From assembly GCA_913777665.1 (NCBI GenBank), contig CAJYTF010000012.1:1-50631 (forward strand): a stretch of DNA of 50,631 nucleotides. Reading direction: 5' to 3'. Origin of the DNA: an uncultured Myroides sp. (GTDB taxonomy: Bacteria; Bacteroidota; Bacteroidia; Flavobacteriales; Flavobacteriaceae). The notes beneath the pieces were generated by a model, which saw nothing but the letters and a program-made list of their open reading frames with translations, was not told where the DNA came from and ran no database searches. Of the stretch, positions 34,324 to 41,268 are shown one piece after another. Position numbers and translations under genes: made by a program. Every line of letters starts with the position of its first letter. The first letter of the stretch is position 1.

Positions 34324-36735
34324 ATGCTAAAAAATTGGTTTAAAATATTTGTCAATCATTCCGTTAAAAATAAAGTATTTACTTTTCTAACAGTGTTGGG
34401 ACTGGCTATAGGTATTGCAGGGCTTATACTTGCTACGCTATACTATAAGAATGAAAGCAGTTACGATCAATGGAATCAAGGTAAAAATGAAATCTACGAA
34501 GTATTAAGCGTGCTGCCTGATGGTGAAACATGGGGGTATTCGCAGGCTTCGCTGGCTAAAAATATAAAAATTAAGACTAATAAGCTGCAGGACTACTGCT
34601 ACTATACTCCATTTTATATGAGTGAGAGTGTCACGGTAAATGGGAAAAATCATTACTGCGATAAAATACTTGTTGCGCAAACAAATTTTTTTGAATTTTT
34701 TCCTTTTCAGTTTGTAAATGGGAATAAAGAAGTATTCAAGAACAATACAAACTCAATAGCATTGGAAGAAGGGGAGGCTCTGCGTATTTTTGGTAGCCAA
34801 AACCCTATTAATCAAATAATAACACTTAACAAAGAAAAACTACTGGTTACAGGTGTTTATCGTTTAATCGAACCTTCTTCTTTAATGCCAAAATATGTTA
34901 TTTCAATAGATGTAAACGGGTTTAATGAAGATAACAATGAATGGGGAAATTATAATTATTGTTTGATGCTTAAGCTGAAAAATAATAATGATGTTCCCAA
35001 GATCGAGCGTGTGGCAGAACAGGTACTAACAACAAATAAACTGGTTCCGTCGGCTAAAGAGAAAGGGGTAAGCTTGGAAAAATTTATCCAAGATAACGGA
35101 AAATTCACCGTAAAGTTACAGTCTTTAAATGAGGTACGTTTAGGCAAAAATACTACCGGCTTTTTAGAGGGAAAAGGTAACAGGCTTTACTTACAGATCA
35201 ATATGGGTTTGGCGGTACTCATTTTAGTCCTTTCCGTAATTAATTACATAAATCTTTCTACTTCCCAAGCAATGCGTCGAGCGAAAGAAGTAGGTGTTCG
35301 TAAAGTGCTAGGTGCTTCAAAACAAAACATAATTTGCCAGTTTGTATTCGAAACGGCGATAATTACCGTATTTGCAATGCTTTTGGCACTGTGTCTTACC
35401 GAATTAACGTTGCCTTTCTATAGTAATTTAATTAATAAAAACTTGATTGTTAATTTGGTAGATTTCTGGAATTACTTGTTTGTAATTTTTATCATTGTTG
35501 TACTATTAGCCGGTTTCTTCCCCGCGGTCTATATTGCCAATTTCGAAGCTTTTAAGGTACTGAAAGGAAATTTTTCACGTAGCAAAAACGGAATCTGGAT
35601 TCGTAACTGTATGTTGGTTTTTCAGTTTGCTATTGCAACTTTCTTTATAGTTAGCGGATTAATTGTTACCCAACAGGTAAATCATCTGGCTGCTAAAGAT
35701 TTAGGTTTTAAATCCGATCAGATTTTATCATTTAAGTACAGTAGGTACGACGTGGACTCTTATAAATTTTACGAAGCCTTTAAGCAGGATTTATTAAAAA
35801 TAAAAGGAGTGGTCGATGTGAATGTAAGCACCGCTGATTTAGGCTATGGCTCAGGCTCTACTTCCAGTTTCGAACTTAACAACAGTAAATTTTCTACACA
35901 GGCGCACAATATAGGTTTCGATTTTGGGTATTTTAAAATGTTTGGTATGGAAATATTGGAAGGGAGAGATTTATCTGCTAGCATTGCTTCAGACACCATC
36001 GAAAATGTATTGTTAAACGAACGTGCGGTAAGTGATCTCGGGGGAAAAGTACCTTTAGGTACGCAGTTTAAATGGAACGGACAAAAAATGACTGTCGTAG
36101 GTATCGTTAAGAACTTCAACTTAACATCTCCCCAGGAAAAAGTTCCGCCTATGCTGTTTATGCACATGAAAACGGTAAATTGGATGCGATCTAACATCAA
36201 TAACATCCAGGTAAAAATTAAACCCGAAAATGCAGACAGAACTATTGCAGCAATTGAAGTGTTTTGGAAGACAAAGATAAACCCGAATGTTCCGTTCGAG
36301 TATGAGTTTGTAGATAAAAAGTTCCAGAACTCTTATGGTACTTATACCAGACAGCAAGCAATGTTTAAAATTCTAAACATACTCGTTGTAGTTATTGCTA
36401 TGTTTGGCTTATTCGCACTGGCATCTTTCAGTATCGAACGCAGATATAAGGAAATAGCCGTACGTAAAGTTTTAGGTGCAGAAACGCCTGTACTATTAAA
36501 AATTCTAACAAAGCAATATATGTATCTGGCATTAACAGGTTTTGTACTTGCGCTTGTTCCCAGTTACATATTAATGCAGAAATGGTTAGAAAATTTTGCG
36601 TACCGTATAAACATTTCAGTAGGTCCATACCTTATTGCCTTCATTGTACTTATGGTTTTAACACTGTTGGTGGTATTATCAAAAGCATTTGCTGCTACGC
36701 GCATTAATCTGTTACGCTTTTTACAATATGAATAA
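34324..36735 (+). CDS. MacB/FtsX-type ABC permease (duplicated FtsX architecture)
   Basis: 803 residues from the ATG at 34324 (MLKNWFKIFVNHSVKNKVFT); an upstream in-frame ATG at 34246 lies inside the ATPase gene and is not used. Two repeats of [membrane span + MacB_PCD periplasmic domain + three-span FtsX]: spans near 20-40, 290-315, 345-370, 390-415, then 435-460 and 680-705, 730-750, 765-790. FtsX motifs: MRRAKEVGVRKVLGASKQNI and the second copy IERRYKEIAVRKVLGAETPV. This is the Bacteroidota 'large' FtsX permease in which both halves are on one chain. Its stop overlaps the TolC-type gene by 8 bp. Confidence 0.92.
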   Translation: MLKNWFKIFVNHSVKNKVFTFLTVLGLAIGIAGLILATLYYKNESSYDQWNQGKNEIYEVLSVLPDGETWGYSQASLAKNIKIKTNKLQDYCYYTPFYMSESVTVNGKNHYCDKILVAQTNFFEFFPFQFVNGNKEVFKNNTNSIALEEGEALRIFGSQNPINQIITLNKEKLLVTGVYRLIEPSSLMPKYVISIDVNGFNEDNNEWGNYNYCLMLKLKNNNDVPKIERVAEQVLTTNKLVPSAKEKGVSLEKFIQDNGKFTVKLQSLNEVRLGKNTTGFLEGKGNRLYLQINMGLAVLILVLSVINYINLSTSQAMRRAKEVGVRKVLGASKQNIICQFVFETAIITVFAMLLALCLTELTLPFYSNLINKNLIVNLVDFWNYLFVIFIIVVLLAGFFPAVYIANFEAFKVLKGNFSRSKNGIWIRNCMLVFQFAIATFFIVSGLIVTQQVNHLAAKDLGFKSDQILSFKYSRYDVDSYKFYEAFKQDLLKIKGVVDVNVSTADLGYGSGSTSSFELNNSKFSTQAHNIGFDFGYFKMFGMEILEGRDLSASIASDTIENVLLNERAVSDLGGKVPLGTQFKWNGQKMTVVGIVKNFNLTSPQEKVPPMLFMHMKTVNWMRSNINNIQVKIKPENADRTIAAIEVFWKTKINPNVPFEYEFVDKKFQNSYGTYTRQQAMFKILNILVVVIAMFGLFALASFSIERRYKEIAVRKVLGAETPVLLKILTKQYMYLALTGFVLALVPSYILMQKWLENFAYRINISVGPYLIAFIVLMVLTLLVVLSKAFAATRINLLRFLQYE

Positions 36736-38020
36736 GTTACTCAATTTTTTTTTAATGCTGTTGTTGGCGCTTTTCTCCTTCGGGGGAAAAGCTCAGCAAC
36801 TTAGTCTGCAGCAGTGTTTTATTTGGGGTAAGCAAAACCATCCCGATTTTAAGATACAGCATTTAAAAACCAATCAGAAGAAAGAAGCAAAAAGGTCTTT
36901 CACGTCACAATTTTTACCTGAAATTGGTGTAACTGCTTCACATGCATATAGTTTTGGTTCATCAATTAATCCTACCAATAACAATAGGGAACCGTCTAAT
37001 ATTCAATCTGACAATTTCTCCGTTGATGCACGCATAATATTATTCAATTATTCAAAATTTAATCAGTCTAAGATACAGCTGCTTGATGTTGAGATCGAAA
37101 AGCTTCAGTTACATGTTATTGAAGATAACTTTAACCTGCTGGTATTAGAAAAATTCATGAAAGCTTTATCGCTTCAAGAATGGAAAACATCGGTCTCTTT
37201 TCAAATCAGTAATTCAAAAGAACAGTTTCTGCGCATTTCCAAAGAAGTAGAAATAGGTAAACGTGCTAAAAGTGAGCTCTATGATATAGAGGTGATTTTT
37301 TTGCAGGATCAGCAAACGCTCTCTAAGATAATACAGGATGAAGAATATGCCAAACTAGAACTGATACAGGTTATTAACAGCCCTGTTGTTAATGTCAGTA
37401 CAGTGTTGCAAATACCTGAAACAAATGATTTTAGAAACATGCATTTTAATGTTAGCAAGAACAGTTCCTTACAAAAACAAAAAGTAATCCTCGAAAAAGG
37501 GAAAGAGGAAATTAAACAGTTAAAAAGCTTGTTTATGCCCACACTTCAGTTCAATTATTCGTATGGAACATTTTTTGCTCAAAAAATTGATGGTTTTTCA
37601 AATACAACTCTGCAGTTCGGCAGCCAGCTTAAAGACAATAAAAATCAGTACGTAGGCTTAAGTTTGTACATCCCCGTATTTCAAAAAGGAAATTCTTTGC
37701 AAAAGCAAAAACTAAAGAAGATAGAGCAGCAGATATTATTAGAGGAGGAAGAGAAGGAACTGAAGAGACTTACCGATCTAAAGGATGTTTTGGTGCAAAA
37801 AGTTAACAGTTTGCAATCATTAGAAAATAATCTAATTAATCTGGTGGTCGCTTCTAAAAAAGCATTCGAAACAACTTCGCAAAAGTATTTATTTGACAAG
37901 GTTGATGCTTCTGTTTATAAAACCGCAAAAAACCAGGTACTACAGGCAGAATACGATTTGTTGGCAAACCAGTTGGATCAGTTGTTTTTTAAAAAACAGT
38001 TGGAAATAATTTTTTATTAA
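36728..38020 (+). CDS. TolC-family outer-membrane efflux protein
   Basis: 430 residues from the ATG at 36728, which overlaps the permease stop (atgaataa). Signal peptide about 1-22 (MNKLLNFFLMLLLALFSFGG, then KAQQ). Two OEP repeats rich in coiled-coil heptads: LQQCFIWGKQNHPDFKIQHL, SDNFSVDARIILFNYSKFNQ, IPVFQKGNSLQKQKLKKIEQ, NNLINLVVASKKAFETTSQK. The proline of the OEP beta-barrel junction (YVGLSLYIPVF) is present. It completes the tripartite exporter. Slightly short for the family (430 versus 450-490) but without obvious gaps. Confidence 0.88.
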   Translation: MNKLLNFFLMLLLALFSFGGKAQQLSLQQCFIWGKQNHPDFKIQHLKTNQKKEAKRSFTSQFLPEIGVTASHAYSFGSSINPTNNNREPSNIQSDNFSVDARIILFNYSKFNQSKIQLLDVEIEKLQLHVIEDNFNLLVLEKFMKALSLQEWKTSVSFQISNSKEQFLRISKEVEIGKRAKSELYDIEVIFLQDQQTLSKIIQDEEYAKLELIQVINSPVVNVSTVLQIPETNDFRNMHFNVSKNSSLQKQKVILEKGKEEIKQLKSLFMPTLQFNYSYGTFFAQKIDGFSNTTLQFGSQLKDNKNQYVGLSLYIPVFQKGNSLQKQKLKKIEQQILLEEEEKELKRLTDLKDVLVQKVNSLQSLENNLINLVVASKKAFETTSQKYLFDKVDASVYKTAKNQVLQAEYDLLANQLDQLFFKKQLEIIFY

Positions 38021-38122
38021 CAGTTTTTGAAAAAAAATATTTTTATAATTATTGTTTTTATTAAAAATAGTTATTTTTTGAAAATATTAAAAAATGTTAA
38101 CATTAAAGCGTACCTTTACAAC

Positions 38123-38278
38123 ATGTTTAAAGATGACGAAATGATTCTGATTCGTGAATGTTTGATGCAGCAGGTAAATGAAGATTTTAAAAAATATCGC
38201 AAGCACAGCGAAAACAGTATGAAGATTTTACTTGTTGTTAAGAAAATTGACTTATTTATGGGTATTAAAGTACAATAA
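38123..38278 (+). CDS. Small protein of unknown function, 51 aa
   Basis: MFKDDEMILIRECLMQQVNE, DFKKYRKHSENSMKILLVVK, KIDLFMGIKVQ. The frame could start earlier (38027) but that extension is a poly-Ile/Lys run. The acidic-then-basic composition with a hydrophobic tail does not match a family I know. It lies 100 bp after the exporter operon and immediately before the terminator at 38319. It may be a co-transcribed last cistron; a substrate role for the exporter is possible but unproven. Confidence 0.4.
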   Translation: MFKDDEMILIRECLMQQVNEDFKKYRKHSENSMKILLVVKKIDLFMGIKVQ

Positions 38279-38318
38279 TAAAAACACAAACAATTTCAAC
38301 AATCTCACGCAGAAAAAA

Positions 38319-38346
38319 GCACCCTATCAGATAGGGTGTTTTTAAT
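38319..38346 (+). terminator. Intrinsic terminator of the exporter operon
   Basis: gcaccctat - cag - atagggtgt, 9-bp stem (one G-U), then TTTTTTT. About 300 nt after the TolC gene stop and 40 nt after the 51-aa frame. Confidence 0.85.
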
Positions 38347-38460
38347 TTTAATCAAAATGGAGTAAAACTTCTTACGTAAATTAATTAAATTAATCGTTTC
38401 ATTTTCGTCATCAAGGGAAGTTGAAATATAAAGCAATATATAATTGGTTTAAGTGAGTTT

Positions 38461-38625
38461 ATGTCAACCTCTGTTTATATATCAAATCTGATAAATAATA
38501 ATTGTGACTGTCATCATACATTATACATGGCCGTCAAAATTAAATGCCGCAAGCGGTACTTTTTATTATATTTAGAACATATAATAATAGTTTTATTTAC
38601 TATTGTTTTTAAGTTTTTTGGATAA
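38461..38625 (+). CDS. Possible small membrane peptide (54 or 32 aa)
   Basis: Frame from 38461 (MSTSVYISNLINNNCDCHHT...), with an internal Met at 38527 giving MAVKIKCRKRYFLLYLEHII then IVLFTIVFKFFG: a basic N-terminus (K/R/C-rich) and a strongly hydrophobic C-terminal span. The stop codon is immediately followed by a strong terminator, which is what one expects of a real short gene. No family is recognised. It lies between two terminators, so it would have its own promoter. Confidence 0.35.
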   Translation: MSTSVYISNLINNNCDCHHTLYMAVKIKCRKRYFLLYLEHIIIVLFTIVFKFFG

Positions 38626-38651
38626 AAGCACCCTACAAGGGTGCTTTTTAA
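38624..38651 (+). terminator. Intrinsic terminator
   Basis: aaaagcaccct - aca - agggtgctttt, 11-bp perfect stem with T run, directly after the stop at 38625. Confidence 0.85.
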
Positions 38652-38714
38652 TTGATATATTAATAAACTTTAATTTTTTTTTTAAGTAAATAAATATACA
38701 TTTAAAATATTTTA

Positions 38715-38722
38715 TAATTTTG
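38715..38722 (+). promoter_or_regulatory. -7 box of the small RNA candidate
   Basis: TAATTTTG matches TAnnTTTG. It lies 5 bases before the hairpin start at 38728, so transcription would begin at about 38728. No clear -33 TTTG was found at the expected distance. Confidence 0.4.
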
Positions 38723-38727
38723 TTTAA

Positions 38728-38798
38728 GAAAGTTGGGTCTGTGAGATGCTCAACTTTCTATATATAGTAAGACCACACTTAATTGGGTGGTCTTTTTT
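38728..38798 (+). ncRNA. Candidate small RNA (two hairpins and T run, about 70 nt)
   Basis: agaaagttg / caactttct forms a 9-bp stem around a 13-nt loop, followed by tatatatag and a second hairpin gaccacactt-aat-tgggtggtc ending in TTTTTTT. There is no ORF inside. Compact promoter, hairpin and terminator are consistent with an independently transcribed sRNA. The sequence tttttgtttaagaa before it recurs almost unchanged at 50188-50200. Confidence 0.45.
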
Positions 38799-38830
38799 TC
38801 TATTATTTTAGAATACAACTTAAAAAAACT

Positions 38831-39021
38831 GTTCCCTAATTTCCCCCATTTCCAAATTCGCCATTTCCGAATTCCCTTGTTTAGTGAGCCTGCGGCAGCT
38901 GAGTTTATGGTTAGTGAGCACGTGGTCACTGAGCTTGCGGTTGCTGAGTCTATCGAAGCATCGAAGTGTCGAAGCATGGTTGTTGAGTTTGCAGAAACAT
39001 CGAAGTGTCGAAGCATGATCG
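38831..39021 (+). repeat. Dispersed repeat copy R3 with internal repeats
   Basis: gttccctaatttcccccatt and relatives, then units built on tgagcctgcgg / tgagcttgcgg / cgaagtgtcgaagcat; catcgaagtgtcgaagcat occurs twice, 51 bp apart. The minus-strand frame 38750-39031 is a translation of this repeat (repeated MLRHFD) and is not a gene. Confidence 0.75.
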
Positions 39022-39065
39022 CCAACCTCATTGTTTAAATATTTAAAGAATATAATATATGCAAT

Positions 39066-39929
39066 TTACAAATTCTTTACGTTATTTATAGAAAAAGTTT
39101 CTAATAGTTCACCATCATATGCTGCGTACGCTATGGCTGGTTCAGAATGCTGCACCATAAAAACACCATTTTTATCAATACCTATTGCGCCTGCCAAACC
39201 TCTTATTTCATTTAATTCATCAAAACTTTTAATAAAAGCATCCTGAATAGACATACCATCTGTTACTCTTGTTACAATCTTAGCCGCGAGTGCAGTATCT
39301 ACTATATCTTCTCCTACTCCGGTTACGCTTATTCCGCAGTATTTATTTGCATACGTACCTGCAACAGTCGCAGAATCCGAAATTCGTCCTGGCATCTCTT
39401 GTCCCTTACCACCAGTGGAAGTTGAAGCTGCTAAGTTACCTTCACTGTCTAAACATACACATCCAACAGTGCCTGTTCCTGATGTCCTTCTTTTACTTTC
39501 ATAGTCTCTCCTCCTGTATAACGTTTCTGGATTATAATAAGGCTGGTTTAGAGACCTTGCAAAAAGCGTAGCGTTGTGCCCGTCTAAAACTTTATGGCTG
39601 TGGAGCGATAATGCTTTTGCAACCATTACCGGGTTTTTAACAGCTTCAATATTCATTACTGCAGAGAAGTTTAATGTTGTGCCATCCATCAGGGCGGCAC
39701 TCATTCTGATCACCCCGTCAGCTTGAAGTCTGGATCCCGTACCTGCATTAAAAAGTTCATCGTCTTCCAGCAGGCTAACAGCATACGCGGCAGTGTCTTT
39801 AGCACTGTTTTTAAGCAGGTATTCATATCCCTTTTTTACGATTATCTCTAAAGCTTTCTTTTTGTTCCTAAGGCTGTCATGATCATCAGCGTATTCTGAT
39901 AAGAAGCCTCCGTGTATGATTAGTTTCAT
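39066..39929 (-). CDS. iaaA: Isoaspartyl peptidase / L-asparaginase (Ntn hydrolase)
   Basis: 287 residues using the ATG at 39929 (MKLIIHGGFLSEYADD); the ATG at 39944 is inside the cyanophycinase tail, and AGGATAAACTT before 39929 favours the shorter form. Plant-type asparaginase: N-terminal IIHGG, LLEDDELFNAGTGSRLQADG, then the autocleavage/nucleophile motif TSGTGTVGCVCLDSEGNLAA (Thr of GTVG becomes the N-terminus of the beta chain), STSTGGKGQEMPGRISDSAT. The enzyme hydrolyses beta-Asp-Arg dipeptides released by cyanophycinase to Asp and Arg. It follows cyanophycinase by 4 bp in the same operon, completing cyanophycin degradation. Confidence 0.9.
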   Translation of the reverse strand: MKLIIHGGFLSEYADDHDSLRNKKKALEIIVKKGYEYLLKNSAKDTAAYAVSLLEDDELFNAGTGSRLQADGVIRMSAALMDGTTLNFSAVMNIEAVKNPVMVAKALSLHSHKVLDGHNATLFARSLNQPYYNPETLYRRRDYESKRRTSGTGTVGCVCLDSEGNLAASTSTGGKGQEMPGRISDSATVAGTYANKYCGISVTGVGEDIVDTALAAKIVTRVTDGMSIQDAFIKSFDELNEIRGLAGAIGIDKNGVFMVQHSEPAIAYAAYDGELLETFSINNVKNL

Positions 39930-39933
39930 AAGT

Positions 39934-40788
39934 TTATCCTTCATTAAATTGAGAAATTTTCAAAAATGGTGTACAGGTTTTTAAATCAAATTTATCTCCT
40001 CTGCTCAAAACATGGGTAATCAGCCTTTTTGCAGACATAGGTTCATTCATGGCAATACGGCTTAAGTTTGTATCGTCTACTTCATGTCCATCAATAACCA
40101 TCACGCTTCCACTACCTACAACTTCAATATCTTTACCATCAGTTATGATTACAGCAGTATCCTCTCCTAAACCTATACCTACTTTCATAGGATTTCCCAC
40201 AACGCTTTGAAACAGTCTTCCCACACGACCCCTCACAAGAAAATGCGTATCTATTATAAGTGAATCTATCAAACCTAATCCTCCGGTAATTTCCACCATT
40301 CCTTTTCTAAGCGCCTCATGGTTTTCGCCGCTATAAATCATTGTTGCAGAAACAGCCGCCGCCCCTGCCGAAGTACCTACGTATAAAAAATCATCTTGCC
40401 TGTACCGCTTTATAAGTTTCTTATGAAAATGGGTGCCGCCAATGGTGCTTATAATTTTTAGCTGGTCTCCACCTGTAAAAAATAATATATCAGCCAAATC
40501 AAGCCTGTCTGTCGCCTCTTTACTCATTACATCAGATTTATTGTTTAAAACCAGATGTCTGCAATTTTTTGCTCCTCTTAAGAAGAAGGCATCACGATAA
40601 TTTTTAAATGAGGCTTCTTTTATATCAGATGCAACGGTAACAATTTCTATACGCGAATCAATACCCTTAGTAGCTTTTAAAAGAATTTGGGATAAAATGT
40701 CCAATGATTTTGATTCACCTGTTACATCTGCAGCATATTCTGTTTTTATTGCGCCTCCAATAAGTATCATTTTTCCTTTTACTTCCAT
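39934..40788 (-). CDS. cphB: Cyanophycinase
   Basis: 284 residues, S51-type serine peptidase fold. MILIGGAIKTEY at the N-terminus; ILFFTGGDQLKIISTIGGTH; nucleophile elbow YVGTSAGAAAVSATMIYSG with Ser140; His182 in SLIIDTHFLVRGRVGRLF; GIGLGEDTAVIIT. It degrades cyanophycin (multi-L-arginyl-poly-L-aspartate) from the C-terminus to beta-Asp-Arg. No signal peptide, so intracellular. First gene of the minus-strand degradation operon, divergent from cphA by about 480 bp. Confidence 0.93.
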   Translation of the reverse strand: MEVKGKMILIGGAIKTEYAADVTGESKSLDILSQILLKATKGIDSRIEIVTVASDIKEASFKNYRDAFFLRGAKNCRHLVLNNKSDVMSKEATDRLDLADILFFTGGDQLKIISTIGGTHFHKKLIKRYRQDDFLYVGTSAGAAAVSATMIYSGENHEALRKGMVEITGGLGLIDSLIIDTHFLVRGRVGRLFQSVVGNPMKVGIGLGEDTAVIITDGKDIEVVGSGSVMVIDGHEVDDTNLSRIAMNEPMSAKRLITHVLSRGDKFDLKTCTPFLKISQFNEG

Positions 40789-41268
40789 TTCTATTCATTT
40801 TACTTAAGTTCATCAAAAACCAAACTAAAAATAAACAATTGAAAACTTTTTGTTTTTTTATATACAAGTAATTAAGGTAGTCTTATAATAATTTATGCTT
40901 AACCGGCTGCCCGTCCTTTAGGGCAACAATATAAATAATGCAAATGAGTACCGATTACTATATCAGTCAGTAAATTTTATTAAGGTTAAAAAATCTACAA
41001 TTTGTATACTATTTCTATATGTTATATAGTGTATATATATATTATTTTAATGTATCGATTTAAAATGATAATTAATTGCAAAGCAGTAGAAGTTAAATTA
41101 GATAGATAATAATGTTGTTAAAATTAAATTATATTTGAAGAGGTGAGCCATAAAGCCGCAGATCTTTAAGTGAAACGATAGCGACTTACAGTAAAGGTAG
41201 CTTAAATTGTTATACTGCTTTTTCACAGTATGGCACAGTTTTCATAGTACTTACCAAAATAAATTGCT
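40789..41268. other. Divergent cphB/cphA control region
   Basis: 480 bp without an ORF. It carries the leaders of both transcripts. The shared element at 40991-41031 lies in the cphA half; immediately after it comes gtatatatatatta. A GC-rich 'gaggtgagccataaagccgcagat' stretch (41139-41162) stands out in the AT-rich background. Confidence 0.5.
40991..41031 (+). promoter_or_regulatory. Shared AT-rich regulatory element, copy 1
   Basis: Blocks aaatctacaa, tgtatact, ttctata and agtg in the same order and spacing as 50592-50631, with about 35 of 40 positions equal and one 1-nt gap. It lies 240 bp upstream of cphA. It contains the palindrome gtatac. It may be an operator or part of a promoter. Confidence 0.5.

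Noticed and set aside
38831..39021. Possible CRISPR-like array
   Set aside because: Repeat units are variable in length and spacing, with no constant spacer size and no cas genes.
38750..39031. Minus-strand 93-aa frame with repeated MLRHFD
   Set aside because: It is a translation of the dispersed repeat R3; the periodic residues follow the DNA repeat and there is no start context.
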